Below, one piece after another: positions 9,818 to 18,656 of a stretch of DNA of 64,000 nucleotides; position 1 is the first letter of the stretch; each line of letters starts with the position of its first letter. A model generated the notes under the pieces. That model was given only the letters and a program-made list of their open reading frames with translations. It was not told the origin of the DNA and ran no database searches. The position numbers were made by a program, and so were the translations under genes. This DNA is from Pseudomonas sp. JM0905a (lineage in GTDB: Bacteria > Pseudomonadota > Gammaproteobacteria > Pseudomonadales > Pseudomonadaceae), in contig NZ_JACXBU010000003.1 of NCBI RefSeq assembly GCF_014700075.1, positions 186,001 through 250,000 on the forward strand, read 5' to 3'.

Positions 9818-10732
9818 ATGACGGAAGAATCCGGCAAGAACCCCATTCCAGATAGAGCCCGCCCTGTGAACCTGCTGCAACATATCGCCCAGTCGCGCCA
9901 TCTGTTACGCAAGTCGGAACTGAAAGTCGCCGACCACGTCCTGCTCGATCCCGCAGCGGTCATGCACAGCTCCATGGCCGATCTGGCCCAGGGCGTCGGG
10001 GTCAGCGAGCCGACCATCGTGCGCTTCTGCCGCGCCATCGGCTGCGGCGGCTTCCAGGACCTCAAGCTGAAACTGGCGCAGAGCCTGGCCGCCGGCGCCA
10101 GCTTCGGCCAGTTCGCGATACACGAAGATGATTCGGTCGCGGACTTCAGCCTGAAGATCTTCGACACCACCCTGCACACCCTGATGGAAGTCCGCGAGAA
10201 GCTCGACCCGGAAGCCCTGCAGCGCGCCATCGGCGCCTGCGCCCAGGCCCAGCGCGTGGAGTTCTACGGTTTTGGCGCTTCCGGTGCGGTGGCGGCCGAC
10301 GCCCAGCACAAGTTCTTCCGCCTGCTGCTCACCGCGGCGGCCTATTCCGACCCGCACATGCAGGCGATGTCGGCGGTCACCCTGAAGCCTTCCGACGTGG
10401 CCATCTGCATTTCCCAGTCGGGCCGCTCCAAGGACCTGCTGATCACCGCCAACCTGGTGCGTGAAGCCGGCGCGACCCTGATCACCCTGTGCCCGAGCCA
10501 GACTCCCCTGGCGGATCTCGCCACGGTAAACCTCGCTATCGACGTGCAGGAAGACACCGAGATCTACACCCCGCTCACCTCGCGCATCGCCCACCTGGTG
10601 GTGATCGACGTGCTCGCCATGGGCGTTGCCATGGCCCGTGGCCCGAGTCTGGTGAACCACCTCAAGAGCGTGAAGCGAAGCCTGCGCAGCCTGCGCCTGT
10701 CGCCCAAATCGGTGAAGAGCGCCGACGACTGA
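9818..10732 (+). CDS. RpiR/HexR-family transcriptional regulator
   Basis: A 304-residue regulator with an N-terminal RpiR helix-turn-helix (about 12-88: MADLAQGVGVSEPTIVRFCRAIGCGGF) and a SIS sugar-phosphate-binding domain (about 130-265: VEFYGFGASGAVAADAQHKF). HexR proteins bind 2-keto-3-deoxy-6-phosphogluconate and repress glucose catabolic genes. The ATG at 9818 was chosen because RpiR homology begins shortly after it. The frame is open further upstream, but that would cover the operator. It is divergent from the zwf isozyme. In P. aeruginosa the characterised HexR is PA3184 and this is a paralog (PA5438), so the effector is inferred. Confidence 0.9.
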   Translation: MTEESGKNPIPDRARPVNLLQHIAQSRHLLRKSELKVADHVLLDPAAVMHSSMADLAQGVGVSEPTIVRFCRAIGCGGFQDLKLKLAQSLAAGASFGQFAIHEDDSVADFSLKIFDTTLHTLMEVREKLDPEALQRAIGACAQAQRVEFYGFGASGAVAADAQHKFFRLLLTAAAYSDPHMQAMSAVTLKPSDVAICISQSGRSKDLLITANLVREAGATLITLCPSQTPLADLATVNLAIDVQEDTEIYTPLTSRIAHLVVIDVLAMGVAMARGPSLVNHLKSVKRSLRSLRLSPKSVKSADD

Positions 10733-10768
10733 TCCCAGGCCAGTTCAGGGGAACCCGGCCCGTTCTGC

Positions 10769-11143
10769 TCAGGCCAGCCCCTGACGCACGAGCAACCGCT
10801 CTATCGCATCGATAAAGGGCCCGCTGCCCGGCCAACTGGTGATCCGTCCCAGCGGTCGACCGTGGTAGAGGACGACGAAGGTGGGCACCCCGTGCAAGCC
10901 ATAGCGCAGCGCCAGCGCCGGGTCTTCGTCCACTTCGTCGTGCAGCCAGCGCACCTGCGGCCACTGGCAGCGTTCCTGGGTGCGCAACAGGTCGTGCTTG
11001 GCCACGTCGCAGAGGGGGCAGTCGTCCTGCCAGAGGTAGAGCAGCACCAGCTTCTGCCGTTCGCTGGCCAGTACGTCATCGATGATGCTGGCGCGCACCC
11101 GTTGGATCGGAAAGCGTTGGAAGAACTCGACGGCATTGCTCAT
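10769..11143 (-). CDS. Thioredoxin-like protein with CPLC motif
   Basis: A 124-residue thioredoxin-fold protein with no signal peptide. The redox motif CPLC is at residues 42-45 (LYLWQDDCPLCDVAK), and the cis-proline segment GLHGVPTFVVLYHGRPLGRI follows, both in the positions expected for thioredoxin. The start at 11143 has GGAGGAC four bases upstream. It converges with the HexR-like gene. Reductase activity is plausible, but the substrate is unknown and CPLC differs from the classical CGPC. Confidence 0.82.
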   Translation of the reverse strand: MSNAVEFFQRFPIQRVRASIIDDVLASERQKLVLLYLWQDDCPLCDVAKHDLLRTQERCQWPQVRWLHDEVDEDPALALRYGLHGVPTFVVLYHGRPLGRITSWPGSGPFIDAIERLLVRQGLA

Positions 11144-11321
11144 GGCGTCCTCCAGCGGCGTTACCCGTCTACTGCTGAGCAAAGTCCGGCCCCGGTAGTC
11201 TGTCCAGCGGCCTGAAACTCCCGCTTCACCACAGATTCACCGAGCCTTCGCGAAAGCGTCACAGGCGCGGGTGATCCTGCGCCTGTCAGCCTGCTTCCGA
11301 ACCCACCCTGGGAGAGACGCC

Positions 11322-11543
11322 ATGCACCGCTTTCACGATGAATCCGTACATCTGGACAGCAAGACCCGGCGCAAACTGGAGGACCAACGGCGTATGCAGT
11401 TCCGCCGCGCCATCGAAGACCGAGTCGAGCAACGCCGCCTGCAAGTGGAGTGCTCGGACTATCCCTACCCCGAATTGATCGCTGTTAACTACCTGTTGTC
11501 GTCAAAGGCAGTGCGCCGGAAAAACGGTGCGAAAGCGCGCTGA
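11322..11543 (+). CDS. Small charged protein of unknown function
   Basis: A 73-residue protein rich in Arg, Lys, Glu and Gln, with a central helix-forming segment (KTRRKLEDQRRMQFRRAIEDRVEQRR) and a C-terminal VNYLLSSKAVRRK. GGAGA lies seven bases before the ATG. It has no signal peptide or membrane segment. I recognise the general type as a short Pseudomonas protein but cannot assign a function. Its last 59 bases overlap the 3' end of the convergent pycR gene. Confidence 0.7.
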   Translation: MHRFHDESVHLDSKTRRKLEDQRRMQFRRAIEDRVEQRRLQVECSDYPYPELIAVNYLLSSKAVRRKNGAKAR

Positions 11544-12447
11544 TCTGGGCGCGTTCTTCACGGATAAAGGCTAAAAACGCCTGGGCGACCGGCGACAGCC
11601 GCTTGCCCTTGGCGTGTACCGCGCACCAGCTCCGGTAAAGCGGCAGCTCCTCCACCGGCAGCTCCCGCAGCAGCCCCGTTGCCAGTTCCAGGCTCACGGC
11701 GTGGCGCGGGATCAGGGCGATCCCCAGGTCCGCCACCACGCACTCCTTCTGCGCATCCAGTGACGCCACTTCCATGGTCTGGGCGAAGTGCGCGCGCTTC
11801 TGCTGGAAGTATTCCTCGCAGGCCTTACGGGTGCCCGAGCCGGCCTCGCGAACCAGCAGCGTGTAAGGCTCCAGGTCCTTCAGGGTCAGCTTGGCGGCAT
11901 TGCACAGCGGGTGACCCGGCGGCGCCACGGCCACGATCGGGTTGTTCAGGAAGGGCAGGAACTCAAGGGCCATGTCCTGGGGCACCAGGGACATGATCAC
12001 CAGGTCGTCGCGGTTATCCGAAAGGCGCTTGATGACCTGGGCGCGGTTGGTCACCACCAGGTGCAGGCTGACGTCCGGGTGCTGTTCGCGGAAGGCAGCG
12101 AACAGGTGCGGAACGAAGTACTTGGCGCTCGACTCTACCGCCAGGTTGAGCTGGCCCTGCAGCGAGCCCTGCAGATCCGAGAGCTGCATGTCCAGGCTGG
12201 CCAGGCGCTGGAAGATGTCGTTGCTGGCGCGCATCAGCGCCTCGGCCGCCTCGGTCACGTAGAGCTTCTTGCCGACGTACTCGAACAGCGGCTGGCCCAC
12301 CAGTTCTTCGAGCTGGCGGATTTGCAGGCTGACGGCCGGTTGGGTCAGGGCCATTTCTTCGGCCGCCCGGCTGTAGGAGCGGCTTTCGAACACGGCTCGG
12401 AACACCTGGAGCTGGCGCAGGGTCATGCGCAGCAATGTCTTGCGCAT
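11485..12447 (-). CDS. pycR: LysR-family regulator of pyruvate carboxylase (PycR)
   Basis: A 320-residue LysR-type regulator. The N-terminal winged helix-turn-helix covers about residues 8-67 (LRQLQVFRAVFESRSYSRAAEEMALTQPAVSLQIRQLEE), followed by a periplasmic-binding-protein-like effector domain. It is divergent from pycA, as PA5437 (named PycR in P. aeruginosa) is from PA5436, and an inverted repeat typical of LysR operators lies between them. A second ATG seven codons in is an alternative start. The 3' end overlaps a small convergent gene by 59 bases. Confidence 0.92.
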   Translation of the reverse strand: MRKTLLRMTLRQLQVFRAVFESRSYSRAAEEMALTQPAVSLQIRQLEELVGQPLFEYVGKKLYVTEAAEALMRASNDIFQRLASLDMQLSDLQGSLQGQLNLAVESSAKYFVPHLFAAFREQHPDVSLHLVVTNRAQVIKRLSDNRDDLVIMSLVPQDMALEFLPFLNNPIVAVAPPGHPLCNAAKLTLKDLEPYTLLVREAGSGTRKACEEYFQQKRAHFAQTMEVASLDAQKECVVADLGIALIPRHAVSLELATGLLRELPVEELPLYRSWCAVHAKGKRLSPVAQAFLAFIREERAQISALSHRFSGALPLTTTGS

Positions 12448-12503
12448 CGGTGGGTGGCCTCGCGGATGGGCAGGGGTGGCTGACTATAAGACGATCCTAA
12501 TGG

Positions 12504-12532
12504 ATAACCCAATAATTATTGATTGGGGTTAT
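12504..12532. promoter_or_regulatory. LysR-type inverted-repeat operator upstream of pycA
   Basis: ATAACCCAAT (12504-12513) and ATTGGGGTTAT (12522-12532) form an inverted repeat with one extra base in the right arm, around an AT-rich centre (AATAATTATT at 12511-12520). It lies about 100 bases before the pycA start and 57 before pycR, the usual place for a LysR-family site controlling both genes. Confidence 0.75.
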
Positions 12533-12634
12533 TCACGTCGAGGGCGTAGGGTAATGACGCGACCGCTTCACGATCAGCGGTCACTCAACGACCGGCCCAG
12601 CCGTTCGCCTGTTCACTTGGTCGAGGGAAAACTC

Positions 12635-14050
<1,416 letters not shown>

Positions 14051-14066
14051 GGGAAGGATTCAGAAC

Positions 14067-15872
14067 ATGAGCAAGAAGATCTCGATCACCGATACCATCC
14101 TGCGCGATGCGCACCAGTCCCTGCTGGCCACCCGCATGCGCACCGAAGACATGCTTCCGATCTGCGACAAGCTCGACAAGGTCGGCTACTGGTCGCTGGA
14201 AGTCTGGGGCGGCGCCACCTTCGACGCCTGCGTGCGCTTCCTCAAGGAAGACCCGTGGGAGCGCCTGCGCAAGCTCAAGGCCGCCCTGCCCAACACCCGC
14301 CTGCAGATGCTCCTGCGCGGCCAGAACCTGCTGGGCTACCGCCACTACGGCGACGACGTGGTCCGTGCCTTCGTTGCCAAGGCGGCGGTCAACGGCATCG
14401 ACGTGTTCCGCATCTTCGACGCGATGAACGACGTGCGTAACCTGCGCGTTTCCATCGAAGCGGTGAAGGCTGCCGGCAAGCACGCCCAGGGCACCATTGC
14501 CTACACCACCAGTCCGGTGCACACCATCGATGCCTTCGTGAACCAGGCCAAGACCATGGCGGCCATGGGCGTCGACTCCATCGCCATCAAGGATATGGCC
14601 GGCCTGCTGACCCCGTACGCCACCGGCGACCTGGTCAAGGCCCTGAAGGACGCCCTGCCGCTGGAAGTGGTCGTGCACTCCCACGACACCGCTGGCGTGG
14701 CCAGCATGTGCCAGCTGAAGGCTATCGAGAACGGCGCCGACCGTATCGACACCGCCATCTCCAGCATGGCCTGGGGCACCAGCCACCCGGGCACCGAGTC
14801 GATGGTTGCCGCCCTGCGCAACACCCCCTTCGACACCGGCCTGGACCTGGAACTGATCCAGGAAATCGGCATGTACTTCCACGCCGTGCGCAAGAAGTAC
14901 CACCAGTTCGAAAGCGAATTCACCGGCGTGGACACCCGCGTGCAGGTCAACCAGGTTCCGGGCGGCATGATCTCCAACCTGGCCAACCAGCTGAAGGAGC
15001 AGGGCGCCCTCAACCGCATGGCCGAAGTGCTGGAAGAAATCCCGCGCGTGCGTGCCGACCTCGGCTACCCGCCCCTGGTGACCCCGACCTCGCAGATCGT
15101 CGGTACCCAGGCCTTCTTCAACGTGCTGGCCGGCGAGCGCTACAAGACCATCACCAACGAAGTGAAGCTCTACCTGCAGGGCCGCTACGGCAAGGCCCCG
15201 GGCGAGATCAACGAGCAGCTGCGCCGCCAGGCCATCGGCAACGAAGAAGTCATCGACGTGCGCCCGGCCGACCTGATCAAGCCCGAGCTGGACAAGCTGC
15301 GCGCCGACATCGGCAGCCTGGCCAAGTGCGAAGAGGACGTGCTGACCTTCGCCATGTTCCCGGACATCGGCCGCAAGTTCCTCGAAGAGCGCGAAGCCGG
15401 CACCCTGAAACCTGAAGAGCTGCTGCCCATCCCCAATGGCCAGGGTGCAGCCCCGGTCGGCGTCGAAGGCACTCCGACCGAGTTCGTGGTGGACGTGCAC
15501 GGCGAGAGCTACCGCATCGACATCACCGGTGTCGGTGTGAAGAGCGACGGCAAGCGTCACTTCTACCTCGCCATCGACGGCATGCCGGAAGAAGTGGTGT
15601 TCGAGCCGCTCAACGCGTTCATCGGCGGCGCCAGCAACAAGCGCAAGCAGGCCAGCGCCCCAGGCGATGTCAGCACCACCATGCCGGGCAACATCGTCGA
15701 CGTGCTGGTGAAGGAAGGCGACCAGGTGAAAGCCGGTCAGGCCGTTCTGATCACCGAAGCGATGAAGATGGAAACCGAAGTCCAGGCGCCCATCGCCGGC
15801 ACCGTCAAGGCCATCCACGTGGCCAAGGGCGATCGCGTGAACCCGGGCGAGATCCTGATCGAAATCGCCTGA
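14067..15872 (+). CDS. pycB: Pyruvate carboxylase subunit B / oxaloacetate decarboxylase alpha-like
   Basis: The carboxyltransferase and biotin-carrier subunit. The N-terminal HMGL-like TIM barrel begins ITDTILRDAHQSLLATRMR. A conserved PYC/OADA domain covers the middle, and a C-terminal biotinyl domain has the attachment site EAMKMETEV with the biotinylated Lys near residue 567. The 601-residue length matches the family. It is often annotated oadA. Pairing with pycA, the absence of sodium-pump beta/gamma subunits and the PycR context favour the pyruvate carboxylase role. An intrinsic terminator follows 23 bases downstream. Confidence 0.95.
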   Translation: MSKKISITDTILRDAHQSLLATRMRTEDMLPICDKLDKVGYWSLEVWGGATFDACVRFLKEDPWERLRKLKAALPNTRLQMLLRGQNLLGYRHYGDDVVRAFVAKAAVNGIDVFRIFDAMNDVRNLRVSIEAVKAAGKHAQGTIAYTTSPVHTIDAFVNQAKTMAAMGVDSIAIKDMAGLLTPYATGDLVKALKDALPLEVVVHSHDTAGVASMCQLKAIENGADRIDTAISSMAWGTSHPGTESMVAALRNTPFDTGLDLELIQEIGMYFHAVRKKYHQFESEFTGVDTRVQVNQVPGGMISNLANQLKEQGALNRMAEVLEEIPRVRADLGYPPLVTPTSQIVGTQAFFNVLAGERYKTITNEVKLYLQGRYGKAPGEINEQLRRQAIGNEEVIDVRPADLIKPELDKLRADIGSLAKCEEDVLTFAMFPDIGRKFLEEREAGTLKPEELLPIPNGQGAAPVGVEGTPTEFVVDVHGESYRIDITGVGVKSDGKRHFYLAIDGMPEEVVFEPLNAFIGGASNKRKQASAPGDVSTTMPGNIVDVLVKEGDQVKAGQAVLITEAMKMETEVQAPIAGTVKAIHVAKGDRVNPGEILIEIA

Positions 15873-15895
15873 TTGCTCCGGCGATAGTCCCCGTA

Positions 15896-15920
15896 GGGAG
15901 CCGCAAGGCTCCCTTTTTTT
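15896..15920 (+). terminator. Intrinsic terminator of pycAB
   Basis: GGGAGCC, a GCAA loop and GGCTCCC (15896-15913), followed by seven T residues, starting 23 bases after the pycB stop. Confidence 0.93.
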
Positions 15921-16186
15921 GTCCGAGAAATTGGCGAGCTCGTTCCGTGCAGCAGGTCGATGTCTTTGGCTCGGTCGGGGTCGTAGGGTGCGCTGTGCGA
16001 ACCGATTCCGGGAGCCACCACGGCATCAGGTCAAACCGCCGGTGCGCAACCGGATCAGTGGCATCCTGTCAGACCCTGCAAATCCCTGCTTGGCGCCGTC
16101 TGAATATGGCAATGACGATTTCTGATTTCCATCATCGAGGACCGGATCCCTAGCCTGCGCGCATCTCCAATTGCGGGAGCAGGTCC
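15921..16186. other. Non-coding stretch between pycB terminator and EAL gene
   Basis: No open frame with coding character was seen. It contains a TAGGGTGCGC fragment resembling the edges of the intergenic repeats, and GCGGGAGCAGG just before the EAL gene, which probably serves as its ribosome-binding region. Confidence 0.5.
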
Positions 16187-16975
16187 ATGCCCCTTCACCC
16201 CATGCGCGACGTTCCGCCCGCGCCGCCTGCCGGCAAGCCTATTTTTCTCTCGGCCTGGCTGGCCGTGGCCCGGTTGCAGCCAATCCTGGACCGGCAGGAA
16301 TGCATCATCGGCTTCGAGAACCTGGCGCGCTTCGACGGTACCGGCAAGCTGCCCATCTACAAGTTGTCCGACGACCTATTGCACAGCGTTACCCTGGAGC
16401 TGCTGCTGGGGCTGCGCATGCGTTGCCTGCTCGACACCCATTACCACCGCCAACTGAACGACCAGCGCGGCGGGCAGGCAATGGTGCGGCACTTCGTCAA
16501 TGTCGAGAAGCGCAGCCTGGCCAAGCCGGCGATGGTCGACGAACTGATCGAAAGCGCTGCCGACCTGCTCAGCACGGGTGCCCAACTGGTGGTCGAGGTC
16601 ACCGAGCGCCCGCTGGAAGCCCCGGAGGCGTTCAAGGCCTACATGAATGGGCTGATCCGTCTGCGGCAGGAGGGCGTGCAGGTCGCCCTCGATGACTACG
16701 ACATCCATTCCCCCATCCACTGGGAGCTCGACCTGGGCTTGTGCGACGTGGTGAAGCTCGATCTCTTCGACCTGGGCCTCGCCTGGCGCAGAGACGAGGC
16801 CTTCATGTCGGATCACTATGCCGGCCTCATGGAAAGGCTCTACCAGTTCATCCACCGCTACCCCGTGGAGCTGGTCGCCGAAAGAGTCGAGACTGACTGG
16901 CAGTACGAGGTGGCCAAGGGGCTTCCGTTCAAGCTGTTCCAGGGCTACCGGCTTGGCCGGCCGGAGCGGGTCTGA
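16187..16975 (+). CDS. Stand-alone EAL-like protein with divergent loops
   Basis: A 262-residue cytosolic protein of the EAL phosphodiesterase fold without GGDEF, PAS or membrane segments. The EAL motif is changed to ENL (GFENLARF, Glu44), but most residues of the metal/c-di-GMP site appear in order: Asn in HFVNVEKRS (near 105), Glu in VEVTER, DD in LDDYD (near 168), Lys in VKLDLF, Glu in AERVE (near 231) and Gln in FQGY. The loop 6 motif normally DDFGTGYSS is replaced by DDYDIHSPIHW, which should affect dimerisation and metal coordination. It could be an enzyme or a c-di-GMP-binding protein. A lipoprotein gene overlaps its stop codon. Confidence 0.85.
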   Translation: MPLHPMRDVPPAPPAGKPIFLSAWLAVARLQPILDRQECIIGFENLARFDGTGKLPIYKLSDDLLHSVTLELLLGLRMRCLLDTHYHRQLNDQRGGQAMVRHFVNVEKRSLAKPAMVDELIESAADLLSTGAQLVVEVTERPLEAPEAFKAYMNGLIRLRQEGVQVALDDYDIHSPIHWELDLGLCDVVKLDLFDLGLAWRRDEAFMSDHYAGLMERLYQFIHRYPVELVAERVETDWQYEVAKGLPFKLFQGYRLGRPERV

Positions 16976-17436
16976 CAGCTGGGCGGGGGCGTCGAATCGT
17001 CCCGATTCTGCTGATCGTTCTCCTGCTCGCGGGCTGTGCCACGGCACCGCCGCGCAACTACGTCCTGGGGTTCATTCCCTGGGGACGGGTCACCTCCGCC
17101 TACGGTTACGCCCAGGCGCTCGATGGCACCTGGGACGACTATCAGCGGGCGACAGGAGACGGCGGCTCACGGAGCGATTTCGACGATGCCACCGACTTCA
17201 TCGGCTGGTACACCGACGCCAGCAATCGCCACCTGGGGCTCTCGAAATGGGATGCCTACAACCAGTACCTGGCCTATCACGAGGGGCGGGGCGGATTCCG
17301 GCGCGGCAGCTACCGCCAGAAACCCTGGCTGATGCAAGTGGCGCGCAAGGTCGAGCGCCAGTCCGCTACCTATGGTCAGCAATTGCAGCAATGCCGCGCG
17401 GAGCTGGAAGAGGGGCGGGGCTGGTGGCCATTCTGA
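16972..17436 (+). CDS. Lipoprotein with SLT-like segments, no canonical start codon
   Basis: A frame with no ATG, GTG or TTG start encodes 154 residues when read from the CTG at 16972, which overlaps the EAL-gene stop by three bases (CTGA) and has GGAG five bases upstream. The N-terminus is a convincing lipoprotein signal: basic start, hydrophobic core IVPILLIVLLL, lipobox LAGC with Cys22. The mature part contains SAYGYAQALDGTW (42-54) and YLAYHEGRGGF (100-110), which resemble later motifs of lytic-transglycosylase (SLT/goose-lysozyme-like) domains. No segment that would carry the catalytic Glu lies between the lipobox and these motifs. It is either a non-catalytic, translationally coupled lipoprotein or a decayed transglycosylase. 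The family assignment is from memory of motif patterns. Confidence 0.72.
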   Translation: MTAGRGRRIVPILLIVLLLAGCATAPPRNYVLGFIPWGRVTSAYGYAQALDGTWDDYQRATGDGGSRSDFDDATDFIGWYTDASNRHLGLSKWDAYNQYLAYHEGRGGFRRGSYRQKPWLMQVARKVERQSATYGQQLQQCRAELEEGRGWWPF

Positions 17437-17465
17437 ACTGCGGCGCCTGTGGTGGGCTGAAGCCT

Positions 17466-17557
17466 GTGGGAGCGAATTCATTCGCGAAGCCCACCGTTCC
17501 GGACGGTTTCCCTGTAGGGGCGAATTCATTCGCCAAGGGCAGCTCTGCTGCCCCCGA
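17466..17557. repeat. REP-like repeats, tandem (family A)
   Basis: GTGGGAGCGAATTCATTCGC (17466-17485) and GTAGGGGCGAATTCATTCGC (17514-17533) lie in the same orientation, and the second is followed by a GGGCAGCtctGCTGCCC hairpin (17538-17554). It sits downstream of the lipoprotein gene and downstream of the convergent asparaginase gene. Confidence 0.82.
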
Positions 17558-17576
17558 CGAAGTCATTGGCGGACAC

Positions 17577-18560
17577 TCAGTCCACCATCTCCCCGCACAG
17601 ATCCACGGCAAACCACTGCTCCACTTCTTCCTGGCGCATGCCGACGCCGAGCAGGGAGAACAGCTTGCCCAGCGCGGCCTCGCGGGTCATGCCGCCGGCC
17701 GGCACCAGGCCGGTGGCCAGCAACTGGCTGCCGGCGGCGTACACGCCCGCCTGCATATGCCCGGCCGGGCACTGGCTGATGGCTGCCAGCACCACACCGC
17801 GCTGGTGGGCGGCGCGCAGGACGTCGAGCAGCGCCTTGTCGTCGGACGGGCCGGTGCCGCTGCCGTAGCACTCCAGCAAGAGGCCCTGCACGCCGCTGCC
17901 CAGCAGTGCCTCCACATGGCTCGCCGCCACACCGGGGAAGAGCGGCAGCACCGCGAGGTTCACCGGCTGGCGCGGGCTGCGGTAATCCAGGCCGGCGGGA
18001 ATCCGGCCGGCGCGCTCGCCCTCCCGTGGGCGCGGCAGTACGGCGAAGGCGTCGAAGGCCTCCGAGCGCAGCTTGCTGGCGCGGGCGCCGTGCAGCAGCT
18101 CGCCATTGAAGAAGAGATGTACTCCGGGTGCGACTCCCGCCTGCAGCGCACGGATGGCGCCCAGCAGGTTCGGCCAGGCATCGCTGCCGTCGCTACCGGC
18201 CGGCAGCATGGCGCCGGTCAGCACCACGGGTACCGGCAGGCCCAGCATCAGGAAGCCGAGGGCCGCCGCGCTGTAGGCCAGGGTGTCGGTGCCGTGCAGC
18301 AGCAGCACGCCGTCGTGGCCGCGTTCTACCGCGTCGACTATCGCATCGCGCATGGCCAGCCAGTTGGCCTGGCGCATGTTGGCGCTATCGATCAGCGGCA
18401 GCAGTTCCTGGAAGTGCCAATCCAGTGCCACTCCCTGGTCGTCCAGCTGCTCGCGCATGCGTGCCTCGAAGCCGCTGGCCGGGGCCAGGCCTTCAGGGGT
18501 CTGCAGCATGCCGATGGTGCCGCCGGTGTAGAGCACGAAAAGGTTCTTCACAGCATTCAT
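17577..18560 (-). CDS. ansA: Type I L-asparaginase
   Basis: Hydrolyses asparagine to aspartate and ammonia. The 327-residue protein has both asparaginase threonine motifs, YTGGTIGM near the N-terminus and LLHGTDTLAYSA near residue 90. It has no signal peptide, indicating the cytoplasmic type. I chose the ATG at 18560 because homology starts MNAVKNLFVLYTGGTIG; the frame extends 19 codons further without family similarity. It lies downstream of an AGCS amino-acid transporter on the same strand, an arrangement I recall from PA2252-PA2253. A stem-loop in the 96-base gap may partly terminate transcription between them. Confidence 0.92.
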   Translation of the reverse strand: MNAVKNLFVLYTGGTIGMLQTPEGLAPASGFEARMREQLDDQGVALDWHFQELLPLIDSANMRQANWLAMRDAIVDAVERGHDGVLLLHGTDTLAYSAAALGFLMLGLPVPVVLTGAMLPAGSDGSDAWPNLLGAIRALQAGVAPGVHLFFNGELLHGARASKLRSEAFDAFAVLPRPREGERAGRIPAGLDYRSPRQPVNLAVLPLFPGVAASHVEALLGSGVQGLLLECYGSGTGPSDDKALLDVLRAAHQRGVVLAAISQCPAGHMQAGVYAAGSQLLATGLVPAGGMTREAALGKLFSLLGVGMRQEEVEQWFAVDLCGEMVD

Positions 18561-18601
18561 GGGTCTGGAAAACTCGATTAAAGCAGGGTGCAGAAACGAC
18601 A

Positions 18602-18634
18602 GTGCCGCTCCCCGCATCAGCGGTGGAGCGGCAC
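18602..18634 (-). terminator. Stem-loop between AGCS transporter and asparaginase genes
   Basis: GTGCCGCTCC (18602-18611) pairs perfectly with GGAGCGGCAC (18625-18634). It lies just after the transporter stop on the minus strand and is followed there by TGTCGTTTCT rather than a pure T-tract, so termination may be incomplete. Confidence 0.6.
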
Positions 18635-18656
18635 CAGGTACTACCGGAACGCGCGA

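Noticed and set aside
17466-17557. CRISPR-like direct repeats
   Set aside because: Only two units, palindromic and matching dispersed REP elements elsewhere in the window; no spacers or cas genes.
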